From MFAQ01 sp964592455 (GTDB lineage: Bacteria; Patescibacteriota; Microgenomatia; UBA1400; MFAQ01): DNA of 12,322 bases. Each line of letters opens with the position of its first letter. Positions within the stretch are counted from its first letter, which is position 1. Shown here piece after piece: positions 1-6,648 of the stretch. Location: the NCBI GenBank assembly GCA_964592455.1, contig CAZQDQ010000023.1, positions 1 through 12,322 of the forward strand. The letters run 5' to 3'. Position numbers and translations under genes: made by a program. The notes beneath the pieces were generated by a model. It worked only from the letters and a program-made list of their open reading frames with translations, searched no databases and had not been told where the DNA came from.

Positions 1-912
1 ATTTCCCAAGTATAAGACGTTTGTCTTTCCATAATGTTTTTTACTCATAAATCTAGTGTGTTCTACTGCAACTAAAAAAGGCCATTTGTCTTCTAATATA
101 TTTAGCCAATAGTCTTTCATAAAACTTTTTTTAATCTCCACAACTAATGTCTGTGCCCACAAGTAGTTTATTTTTGGCATAACACTCATCCTTGTTATTT
201 TTTCTGCAATAGGAGCAGGCACTGTTACAATAACTCGCTGGTACCTGGACAAGTTTTTTTTACTAAAATCAAACTCACAGTTAAGCTTTATTTCACCACC
301 TAAATCTTCAATTTTAGTTGCCAGTTTGGAAATTAAACTGTTAAACCCTCCCTCAAAATAGCCAAGTTTTTTTGTTCTTTTGGCTACTCTAGACCAAAAC
401 CAAGCCATATTTACAACTTTAATATACTTACCAAACTTTGCCTTTAGCAGCTTCTCCCAGATTGTTTTATATGCTTCTTGGCCTATAAGTTTTGGCAAAA
501 AATCTACAACCCTATATTTTTCTAAGAATAGACCACTTCTAATTAACTTAAGTATCAGCAGACCAAAACCCATTCGCAGTCTTGAACCAAGTGATAGACC
601 GTTAAATTTAAGAACTGACATTGGAGAATCTAGTTGTAGTATCCTGTTTTGCAAGTATGAACTAGTTCTTGGAGACATGAATATTGGAGGGCAACCTACT
701 TCTTTAGCAATAGCAATTATTTGGTCATCATTTGCAAAAATATGATGATAAAAATGTTCTAAATTCCAGCTCCACCCCTTTTGTTTAAATCCTCCAGCTA
801 GCCCACCCAATTTATCTGCTTTTTCAAAAACCTCTACCTCATGTCCTTTTTTGACTAACTCAAGTGCACAAGACAAACCAGCAAAACCGGATCCAATTAC
901 AGCAAACCTCAT
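1..912 (-). CDS. FAD-dependent oxidoreductase, HemY/amine-oxidase-like (3' end beyond window)
   Basis: Read by hand on the minus strand: 304 codons from ATG at 912 to the left edge with no stop, so the C-terminus is missing. The N-terminus is an FAD-binding Rossmann fold: VIGSGFAGL (residues 5-13, a GxGxxG loop), an acidic residue ending the second strand (VEVFEK) to bind the ribose, then the LGGLAGGF glycine pair. Residues about 47-58 read EHFYHHIFANDD, the kind of segment seen in COG1232-type oxidoreductases and, more loosely, in UDP-galactopyranose mutase. Known members are protoporphyrinogen-oxidase- or desaturase-like enzymes of about 430 residues; in CPR genomes many are of unknown substrate and often lie near envelope genes. 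The gene starts 4 bases after the 637-aa surface gene stops, with no Shine-Dalgarno sequence, so it should be translationally coupled to it. I infer a role in envelope glycan or lipid modification; the substrate cannot be read from the sequence. Confidence 0.85.
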   Translation of the reverse strand, partial: MRFAVIGSGFAGLSCALELVKKGHEVEVFEKADKLGGLAGGFKQKGWSWNLEHFYHHIFANDDQIIAIAKEVGCPPIFMSPRTSSYLQNRILQLDSPMSVLKFNGLSLGSRLRMGFGLLILKLIRSGLFLEKYRVVDFLPKLIGQEAYKTIWEKLLKAKFGKYIKVVNMAWFWSRVAKRTKKLGYFEGGFNSLISKLATKIEDLGGEIKLNCEFDFSKKNLSRYQRVIVTVPAPIAEKITRMSVMPKINYLWAQTLVVEIKKSFMKDYWLNILEDKWPFLVAVEHTRFMSKKHYGKTNVLYLGN

Positions 913-916
913 GCAG

Positions 917-2830
917 CTATAGAGCCAGTAGTATGCCAATTACCGCCAGAAGCAAACCTCCACCAAAAGCAGCGACTCCAGGGAAGTCCAAAATACCGGC
1001 TTCCACCAACTCTGTAGGCTCTACTCTAGCTACTGTCGCCCTCCTTGTTGGTTGAACGGTAGCCGCCCTTTCTACTGGACAGTTACAACTACTTGCTTCT
1101 GTGCAACTCGGCTTTCGGCATTTATTTGTATCTGGATCACACGTCAGCCCAGAACTACATTCATCGTCACTAGTACAAACGTGATTACAACCCACAACCG
1201 TACTAATAGTTAGCTCGCTGCTTACGTCTACCTCTCCTCCATTCGGCATGTTTTTGTAAGTTATTTCACCAGCATTCTTAATTGTGTCGCCATTAACAGC
1301 ACTACTAGACACCTTTACCCTAAAAGCATAAACATCGCTATCACCACCATCCAAATCCATTCCATCACATGTTACTTTTCTAGTACTGGAGGTGTAAGTA
1401 CATCTGTCATCTCCATCAACATATGTCAGCAAATCAGTATTGTCACCTTTTAGAGTATCAACCACCTTAATATCTTCAACTCTGTTATCACCGTCATTGG
1501 TTATTTCAAAGGCGTAGACAAAGACTTGGTTCTTAGAAACTGTATCTATTTCGTTGTTTAATTCGTAGTCTCCAGCACTATTGTCCTCCTCGTCTTCATA
1601 AGCTTTTTTCTCAATAGACAGATCACCTTCACCATTAGAGCAGTCCTTGGTTCCGTCAGTAACTCTTGTTTTGGTGGAACTGCAACTACTTGTTTGAGTA
1701 AATTCCTCACCTTCGCATACCGTGCTGGTAGCAGGAGACCAGGTTTCGTTTGTACAAGTCTGACAAGCGTCACCTGTTTTTGTACCAGTAGCGCTTCTGG
1801 TGGCGCTACAATTATCCGTTTGGACAAAAGAGGTGTTAAGACAAACAGTGTTTGTTGCTGGTGTCCATGTTGTGCTCACACAACAATTACCAGTCGTCTT
1901 AGTTCCGGAAGTAGTTCTCGTCGTTCCACAATTGCTTGTTTGAGTTACATTTGTCCCAACACAAGTTAAAGCTGGGTCTGGAGTCCATGTTGTATCTGTA
2001 CAGGTCACGGCTGATGTTTTAAAAGATGTTATTGGAGAAGCTTCGTCACAACCAGATGTTACCCACATCATCATTCTCCAGTAGTAAGTGGTATCAGGTC
2101 TTAAGTTGTTAACTACCCAACTAGTTGTTGATGCTGGAATATCGGCGTGATTTGGATCGCCGTTTATTAGCTTACCGTTTTCATTTGCCACACAAACATT
2201 ATTGACAGTTTTATTTGGAAGGGGATTACACGCTCCGGTTGGATCACTCGAAGTGCTGACCCAAAGCTTGACGTAGTTACCAATCCCTGGTGTCCAAGTT
2301 AGTCTAGCGCTATTGGTGGAAATATTTTCCACTCTCAAGTTTGTTGCCTGCCTTACTGTACAAGCCGCAGCACCTCCACCGCCACCATCCTCCCTCCCAC
2401 CGATTATTGTCCCCTGATTGTTAATTCTTACTCCTTGCTCAGCGTATTGAGGTTTAACAGATATCACTTCATATTCACCATTAGAAACCTCTCTTACGTT
2501 AACTTTGTTTGTGTCTACTAAATTTCCAGTCTCAGCGTTTCGTACCCATCTTTGCGCAGCCTGGGGCTTGCTTTCTGGCGCGTTTGGTACCGAAGCTCTG
2601 TTTAAGTTCCTTGTAAAATAATAAGCCCCAAAGGCAGTTCCACCAACCAAAATTAAAGCAAGCAAACCACCCAGAAAGTACTTCAGCTTATTATTTTTCT
2701 TTTTACCAGGCCAAGTAGAGTCTCCACCAATATTTTCTGCCACTGGCGTTGCTGATGGTGAGGTAGACGGAAGAGGGGGTAAACCACCTAGCTGATTTTG
2801 AGATTGGTTTTGTAAATTTGTGTCTTGCAT
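917..2830 (-). CDS. Cysteine-rich modular surface protein A (FN3, W-P-C repeats, DUF11-like, 8-Cys module), 637 aa
   Basis: Predicted extracellular protein held at both ends. Order of parts: a polar Ser/Pro-rich cytoplasmic segment (1-49), a membrane segment (about 50-72), SVPNAPESKPQA (80-91), a short linker with five glycines, a fibronectin type III domain (about 158-277, with YYWRMMMW near its end), three 4-Cys repeats with W-[TS]-P and TQT motifs (277-397), a DUF11-like beta domain (about 404-545, with VYAFEITNDG and VVDTL), an 8-Cys module (548-584), a short Thr/Arg/Pro stalk, then ELVEAGILDF (607-616) and a hydrophobic helix to the last residue. It holds 26 cysteines, all from residue 157 on, suggesting disulfides. 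The start has the best SD-like sequence of the cluster (AAGG and AGGA just upstream of ATG). It is paralogous to the 735-aa protein in domain order and to the 516-aa protein at both ends. Adhesion or cell-surface structure is inferred; no catalytic motif is visible. Confidence 0.85.
   Translation of the reverse strand: MQDTNLQNQSQNQLGGLPPLPSTSPSATPVAENIGGDSTWPGKKKNNKLKYFLGGLLALILVGGTAFGAYYFTRNLNRASVPNAPESKPQAAQRWVRNAETGNLVDTNKVNVREVSNGEYEVISVKPQYAEQGVRINNQGTIIGGREDGGGGGAAACTVRQATNLRVENISTNSARLTWTPGIGNYVKLWVSTSSDPTGACNPLPNKTVNNVCVANENGKLINGDPNHADIPASTTSWVVNNLRPDTTYYWRMMMWVTSGCDEASPITSFKTSAVTCTDTTWTPDPALTCVGTNVTQTSNCGTTRTTSGTKTTGNCCVSTTWTPATNTVCLNTSFVQTDNCSATRSATGTKTGDACQTCTNETWSPATSTVCEGEEFTQTSSCSSTKTRVTDGTKDCSNGEGDLSIEKKAYEDEEDNSAGDYELNNEIDTVSKNQVFVYAFEITNDGDNRVEDIKVVDTLKGDNTDLLTYVDGDDRCTYTSSTRKVTCDGMDLDGGDSDVYAFRVKVSSSAVNGDTIKNAGEITYKNMPNGGEVDVSSELTISTVVGCNHVCTSDDECSSGLTCDPDTNKCRKPSCTEASSCNCPVERAATVQPTRRATVARVEPTELVEAGILDFPGVAAFGGGLLLAVIGILLAL
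1079..1189 (-). repeat. 8-Cys module of protein A (residues 548-584)
   Basis: 37 residues with spacing C-x3-C-x5-C-x5-C-x6-C-x4-C-x5-C-x-C, identical to the three other copies in the window. It follows the DUF11-like domain and precedes a short basic stalk and the C-terminal helix. Confidence 0.8.
1640..2002 (-). repeat. Three tandem W-P-C repeats of protein A (residues 277-397)
   Basis: Units 277-316, 317-356 and 359-397. Each has W-[TS]-P, TQT or VQT, then S/D-N/S-C, an Arg or Lys and GTK, with four cysteines spaced C-x12-C-x10-C-x13/14-C. They link the FN3 domain to the DUF11-like domain. Confidence 0.75.
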
Positions 2831-2887
2831 TTCCTTGCCTTAAGTTCCCTTAAATAGGGACATAAAACCAATATAGCTTATTTACTT
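2831..2887 (-). promoter_or_regulatory. 57-base gap with small hairpin and weak internal promoter candidate
   Basis: This is the only sizeable gap inside the surface-protein cluster. On the minus strand it holds a TATATT hexamer (2870-2875) with no convincing -35 element, then a 5-bp inverted repeat TCCCT/AGGGA with a 5-base loop (2846-2860), then the SD-like AAGGCAAGGA before the start of the 637-aa gene. The hairpin lacks a following T-run, so it does not look like an intrinsic terminator. It may tune expression or RNA stability of the last two genes; the support is weak. Confidence 0.25.
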
Positions 2888-4438
2888 CTATAGTGCTAGC
2901 AATATTCCAATTACTGTTAACAAAAGGCCACTTCCAAAAACTGCTGCCCCAGGAAAATCTAAAATGCCAGCCTCTTTTAGTACGGTCGGTTGTGCCGCTG
3001 TTCTGGTTGTAGTTCTCGTTACTTCTCTTGTTGGAGAGTCTGTCTTCCTTGGTTTTGGACAACTACAGTCCTTTTCATCCGAACAGGCTGGTTTCCTACA
3101 GCGACCAGATTCACTATCACACTTTAGACCAGTACTACAGTTACTGTCCGAAATACATCTTTTATTACAACCCACTATCGTTGGCTCTGGAGTTTCTGTG
3201 GGGCAAACACAACTACTTTCTGTCGAACATTCTGCCTTTCTGCACTTATTAGACTCACTGTCACAAAACAAACCAAAAGTACAGTCGCTGTCTATGAGGC
3301 AACTTTCGTTGCAGACTGCTTTAGTTGGCTCAACTGTAATTGTTGCAGATGGGGTTGCAGTTACTGTCACTGTTATCGTAGCCGACGGAGTTGCTGTTGG
3401 TGTCGTTGTAATTGTTGGTGGTATGGTAATTGTTTGTGTTGGAGGAATAGTCACTGTCGTAGTAGTTGAGCTAGTCAACTCCGATTCACGAACGTTGTCG
3501 ACAACTCTACCTCCTGCCCCAATACAACCAACACCTTGTCGGCACGTCGTCCCACTTGCGCAGTTCGTCCAATGCACTCTTTGGTCTACGTCACCAGTAT
3601 TTGGATCAACACCAACACCACCTGGCACACAACAATTTCTAAGGCTACCTGCACCATCATGGTTATCGGGTGCGATGCCATTACATGAAACCGCACCGTT
3701 TTCCGAGACACATGTTCCACCTACACATTTTTGTTTTCCTATTGGACAAACATTGCCGTCCGCACCACAGTTGTTTGGGTCATTGCTATTATCCAGTGTT
3801 ATGCTTGGCGCAGTCGTAGTATCACATCTGTAATCATTTGCTCCATCACGTACGCAACTACCATTGCATCTTAAACCGTTACAATAACCCGTTGAGTTTA
3901 CACATCTATTTGAACTTGCGCAGTGAAATTCTGGTCCAGGACAGTTCTCTGAAGTACAAACATAGTCACTCAGTGGCGGTCTAGTGGGAGAAACAACAAG
4001 CTGTGTTCCATATCCTAACTGCTGTTGCAATGGGCTTCTTGCGTCTCCAGACCCTCCCGATTTTCTGCATCTCCCATTCTCACAATACTCATTTGCTCCA
4101 CAACCTTGATTACAGTCAGCTCCTCCATTCCAACTACTAATTGCTTCACGGGATGTCACTCCTGCTTTTCCCGTATCTCTCACCACACCATCAGCTCCTC
4201 TTACCCATCTCGTATCTGCCGCTTGTGGCTGACTCTCTGGTGCATTTGGCACTGACGCTTGGTTCAGACTTCGGGATAAATAGAACGACCCCAAAGCCGA
4301 CCCTGCTACTAGAGCAACCGCCAAAAAAAGATACAATATTTTTCTTTTTTGCTTTTTATTCTTAGTTTTCAAGTTTTCACTCCAAACATTACTTGTCAAA
4401 GACTCCTCTTTTTTTTGATTAAGTACGTTCGGTTCCAT
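2888..4438 (-). CDS. Cysteine-rich modular surface protein B (two 8-Cys modules, Thr/Pro stalk), 516 aa
   Basis: Parts in order: a basic cytoplasmic segment (1-32, rich in Lys), a membrane segment (about 33-54), ASVPNAPESQPQAADTRWVR (61-80, nearly the same as in the 637-aa paralog), a Cys-rich region (109-305, 22 cysteines) with short C-x-G-type motifs resembling EGF-like or plant Stig1-like patterns but no family I can name, a Thr/Pro/Val/Ile stalk (about 321-372) containing TATPSATITV twice, two 8-Cys modules (376-412 and 424-460), a basic Thr-rich linker, VLKEAGILDF (486-495) and a terminal hydrophobic helix ending in the last residue. It has 38 cysteines (7.4% of residues), all after the membrane segment. 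It lacks the FN3, W-P-C and DUF11-like domains of its two neighbours, so the paralogs share ends but differ in the middle. It begins 2 bases after the 735-aa gene stops, without an SD. Function is inferred as a surface adhesin or structural protein. Confidence 0.83.
   Translation of the reverse strand: MEPNVLNQKKEESLTSNVWSENLKTKNKKQKRKILYLFLAVALVAGSALGSFYLSRSLNQASVPNAPESQPQAADTRWVRGADGVVRDTGKAGVTSREAISSWNGGADCNQGCGANEYCENGRCRKSGGSGDARSPLQQQLGYGTQLVVSPTRPPLSDYVCTSENCPGPEFHCASSNRCVNSTGYCNGLRCNGSCVRDGANDYRCDTTTAPSITLDNSNDPNNCGADGNVCPIGKQKCVGGTCVSENGAVSCNGIAPDNHDGAGSLRNCCVPGGVGVDPNTGDVDQRVHWTNCASGTTCRQGVGCIGAGGRVVDNVRESELTSSTTTTVTIPPTQTITIPPTITTTPTATPSATITVTVTATPSATITVEPTKAVCNESCLIDSDCTFGLFCDSESNKCRKAECSTESSCVCPTETPEPTIVGCNKRCISDSNCSTGLKCDSESGRCRKPACSDEKDCSCPKPRKTDSPTREVTRTTTRTAAQPTVLKEAGILDFPGAAVFGSGLLLTVIGILLAL
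3059..3169 (-). repeat. 8-Cys module, copy 2 of protein B (residues 424-460)
   Basis: 37 residues with spacing C-x3-C-x5-C-x5-C-x6-C-x4-C-x5-C-x-C, the same as in the other three copies in the window. Ends in CRKPACSDEKDCSC. It resembles small disulfide knots of the EB or dickkopf type; homology to those is not shown. Confidence 0.8.
3203..3313 (-). repeat. 8-Cys module, copy 1 of protein B (residues 376-412)
   Basis: Same 37-residue length and cysteine spacing as the copy at 3059-3169, from which it is separated by an 11-residue Thr/Pro/Glu linker. It directly follows the Thr/Pro stalk. Confidence 0.8.
3323..3478 (-). repeat. Thr/Pro-rich stalk-coding low-complexity repeat
   Basis: Encodes residues 321-372 of protein B, almost entirely Thr, Ser, Pro, Val and Ile, with the decapeptide TATPSATITV twice and IPPT-type units. 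Such segments usually form extended, often O-glycosylated stalks. Similar TATPSAT and PTATPTTT strings occur in the 447-aa and 735-aa neighbours. The repeat is a protein-level tandem, not a DNA element. Confidence 0.7.
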
Positions 4439-4440
4439 CT

Positions 4441-6648
4441 CTATAAAGCCAAAAACAAACCAATAATCGCCAAAATGATTCCACCACCTAAAATTGTTCC
4501 TTGTGATAAATCAAAAATTCCACTTTCTGGTAGAGAATCCTCTTCCTCTGATCCAGCTTCAATATCATCAACCATTGCTATATCTTTTGTTGGAGTTTTA
4601 GTTGCCGTAAGTGTCAAAGTTATATCGTCCTCAGCAGTATCTGGTAAGGTTGATATTGTTGGGGTAGAAGTAGTAGTTGGAGTCGCTGTCGGTGCCACGG
4701 TTGTGTTGGCTGTAGCACAACTACAAGTAGAAGAGCTGATACATGTTGGTTTTCGACACTTGTTGCTGATAACGTCGCAAGCCAATCCAGCAGAACACTC
4801 AGTGTCGTTTGTGCAGGTCTCATTGCAGGTCACAATCGAACTGACAACGGTGTTTATCGACGCCTCTTTTGAACCCCCACTATAGGAAGCTTTGGCGCTG
4901 TTTCTGATAACTTTCCCGTTAAGCGCTGTTTGCGAAACCCTAACTCTAAACTTTATATTCTCTGCACTGTTGTGAGGAATTTTGTCGATTTCACAAGTCA
5001 GTTTCTTGGTTGTAAAGTTAAACTTGCACTTACTCTCGCTATCTACAAATGTCAGTAATTCTTGGTTTTGACCTACCAAAGCGTCGGATATTACCACTTT
5101 TTTTGCTGCTCCCTCGCCTCTATTTTTTACTTCAATTGCATAAACTATTATCTGTCCGCGAGACACCTTTGTAATTTCTTTGTCGGTAAAATAAACTCCC
5201 TCCTTGTTTCTTTGATCATCTTGGTAGGTTCTAATTTTTATCGACATGTCGGGATAGCAAGTTTTTGTCCCGTTTACTTCTCTGGTTGTTCCACAATTGC
5301 TAGTTTGGGTTGTTGTTCTGTCAGAACAGATATTTGTTAAGTTTGTCGGTGACCATGACGTCTCCACACAACAATTCTTTGTCCCATTCACCTCTCTTGT
5401 TGTCCCGCAGTTGCTCATCTGGGTTACTTTTGTTTCTGTGCAAGTCAAATTTGTATCTGGCAACCAAGTTGTATCTGTACAGCACGAAGCTGTTGCTGGA
5501 CACTGTTTTGTGGTTGGGCTACCGCATGAGTCAGTACAAGTAGTTATCGTAGTTGCTTGCTGGCCGCATGCATTACTGCAATCCGTTGAACAAGTTACCG
5601 TCCCGTTGGGTGTACATGAACAATTCTTTGTTCCTGGTGTTGTCCTTGTTGTCCCACAGTTACTGGTCTGGGTTACACTTGTTCCTACACAAGTTAAGGA
5701 CGGGTCAGGTGTCCATGTAGAAGGAGTGCAAGTTACGTTTGAGGTTGTAAAGTCAAATACCGCTGACCCAGCGTCACAACCTGACTGCTTCCATGTCATC
5801 AGTCTCCAATAATATTTGGTGTTAGGGACTAAATTTGTCAAAACAAATTCCGCTTCCCCGTTTTCGAATCTTCTGTCTTCTAGAACACATAATGTTCTAT
5901 CTCCGTCACCTCCATTACAATTGGAAGATGGGTTTGGATGTTTGCTAACCCACAATCGTGTCATGCCCCCAATGCCGTTTGTCCACTTTAATTTTTGCGA
6001 AGTTCCAGAAATTGATTCAGTTGTCATATTCGTCGGCCCTGTAATATTGCATTCTGGGCACATAGTCATGTCAGTAGTCCACGCTCCATTTGCCGATGGA
6101 CAGCAATAATCTCTTCCTCCGCAAGTTTCTTTTCTGCCTTGCCATGCACACAAGCTCTGCTCCTGTGTGCCTGTACAATTTCTTAATACTCCGTCACTTC
6201 CAGGACACTCCTCCACACAAGCACCACCACCAGAACTACTATTTTTATTTCCTCCTCCTCCAGACCCTGACCCAGTATTGCCTCCACCACCAGAACTACT
6301 ACCACCAGAGCTGCTACCCTTTAAAGCGCACCTCCATGCCGAGTTAGTGTAAACATTTTCGTAGCCTGGGGCGCAGCACCAAGCATATGGACTACTAGTG
6401 TTGCCAGTTAAACAATACTCAGAGCCGATGGGTTCATTGTCGCCTGAATTAGCTGCCGATGCTGGCACGCATATCAAACCGACACCTATTTCGCTACACG
6501 CTCGGGCCGCACCTGCATGCGGCTTGCTCTCTGGTGCATTTGGAGCAATAGAGGTTTGCTGTGAAACTTTCAATGAAGTGAAAACAACTGCAACAACAAC
6601 TAAAACTAAACCAAACAGTGGATAGACAACTTTATTTTTTATTGCCAT
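4441..6648 (-). CDS. Cysteine-rich modular surface protein C (FN3, W-P-C repeats, DUF11-like, 8-Cys module, LPESG tail), 735 aa
   Basis: Parts in order: a membrane segment almost at the N-terminus (about 7-25), SIAPNAPESKPHA (33-45), a Cys-rich head (51-107), a Gly/Ser linker (111-142), a second Cys-rich part (144-200) with CC pairs, an FN3 domain (about 200-307, with YYWRLMTW), one W-P-C repeat (307-343), a 45-residue Cys-rich insert, two more W-P-C repeats (390-426, 427-464), a DUF11-like domain (about 466-605), an 8-Cys module (608-644), a Thr/Pro stalk, an acidic stretch, LPESGIFDL (706-714) and a terminal hydrophobic helix. There are 48 cysteines, all outside the membrane segment. LPESG resembles a sortase LPxTG site, but the basic tail usual after the helix is absent. 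The ATG overlaps the last 10 bases of the upstream 447-aa gene, implying coupled translation. FN3 to 8-Cys order matches the 637-aa paralog. Surface adhesion is inferred. Confidence 0.85.
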   Translation of the reverse strand: MAIKNKVVYPLFGLVLVVVAVVFTSLKVSQQTSIAPNAPESKPHAGAARACSEIGVGLICVPASAANSGDNEPIGSEYCLTGNTSSPYAWCCAPGYENVYTNSAWRCALKGSSSGGSSSGGGGNTGSGSGGGGNKNSSSGGGACVEECPGSDGVLRNCTGTQEQSLCAWQGRKETCGGRDYCCPSANGAWTTDMTMCPECNITGPTNMTTESISGTSQKLKWTNGIGGMTRLWVSKHPNPSSNCNGGDGDRTLCVLEDRRFENGEAEFVLTNLVPNTKYYWRLMTWKQSGCDAGSAVFDFTTSNVTCTPSTWTPDPSLTCVGTSVTQTSNCGTTRTTPGTKNCSCTPNGTVTCSTDCSNACGQQATTITTCTDSCGSPTTKQCPATASCCTDTTWLPDTNLTCTETKVTQMSNCGTTREVNGTKNCCVETSWSPTNLTNICSDRTTTQTSNCGTTREVNGTKTCYPDMSIKIRTYQDDQRNKEGVYFTDKEITKVSRGQIIVYAIEVKNRGEGAAKKVVISDALVGQNQELLTFVDSESKCKFNFTTKKLTCEIDKIPHNSAENIKFRVRVSQTALNGKVIRNSAKASYSGGSKEASINTVVSSIVTCNETCTNDTECSAGLACDVISNKCRKPTCISSSTCSCATANTTVAPTATPTTTSTPTISTLPDTAEDDITLTLTATKTPTKDIAMVDDIEAGSEEEDSLPESGIFDLSQGTILGGGIILAIIGLFLAL
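4717..4827 (-). repeat. 8-Cys module of protein C (residues 608-644)
   Basis: 37 residues with the same cysteine spacing as the copies in proteins A and B; CRKP follows the fifth cysteine region in most copies. It lies between the DUF11-like domain and the Thr/Pro stalk. Confidence 0.8.
5257..5481 (-). repeat. Two tandem W-P-C repeats of protein C (residues 390-464)
   Basis: Two adjoining units, 390-426 and 427-464, each with W-x-P near the start, T-Q-[MT]-S-N-C-G-T-T-R-E-V-N-G-T-K in the middle, and four cysteines spaced C-x12/13-C-x10-C-x11-C. The protein match is close while many codons differ in the third base, which suggests an old duplication kept by selection. The W, R and Cys pattern recalls thrombospondin type 1 repeats only superficially. 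Confidence 0.75.
5620..5730 (-). repeat. W-P-C repeat of protein C, copy 1 (residues 307-343)
   Basis: Unit with TWTPDPSLTC and TQTSNCGTTR, cysteine spacing C-x12-C-x10-C-x11-C. It follows directly on the FN3 domain, as in the 637-aa paralog, and matches that paralog's first unit more closely than the later units of its own protein. Confidence 0.75.

Noticed and set aside
380..745. 121-aa open frame on the plus strand at the left end
   Set aside because: It lies opposite the oxidoreductase, whose minus-strand frame has a Rossmann motif and runs open for 304 codons.
1..912. The FAD oxidoreductase as the thiol oxidase for the surface proteins
   Set aside because: It has no CxxC pair in the visible part, no export signal, and an amine-oxidase/HemY-type N-terminus rather than an Erv or VKOR pattern.
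2846..2860. Hairpin TCCCT/AGGGA as an intrinsic terminator
   Set aside because: Stem is only 5 bp and no T-run follows on the minus strand.
3323..3478. Short DNA repeats as a CRISPR array or tandem satellite
   Set aside because: The repeats are irregular and explained by coding of TATPSATITV-type Thr/Pro units in an open frame.
2964..3833. 289-aa open frame on the plus strand opposite protein B
   Set aside because: It is the complement of a Cys- and Thr/Pro-rich gene with codon bias that leaves the reverse strand open. Its translation is a Val/Leu/Ser-rich string with no domain, and the minus-strand protein has clear homologous modules.
5297..5812. 171-aa open frame on the plus strand opposite protein C
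   Set aside because: Val-rich shadow of the W-P-C repeats, with repeated phrases that mirror them; no start context.
917..6648. The surface proteins as type IV pilins
   Set aside because: None has a prepilin peptidase site (Gly followed by a hydrophobic run with Glu at +5) at its N-terminal membrane segment, and all are far larger than pilins.
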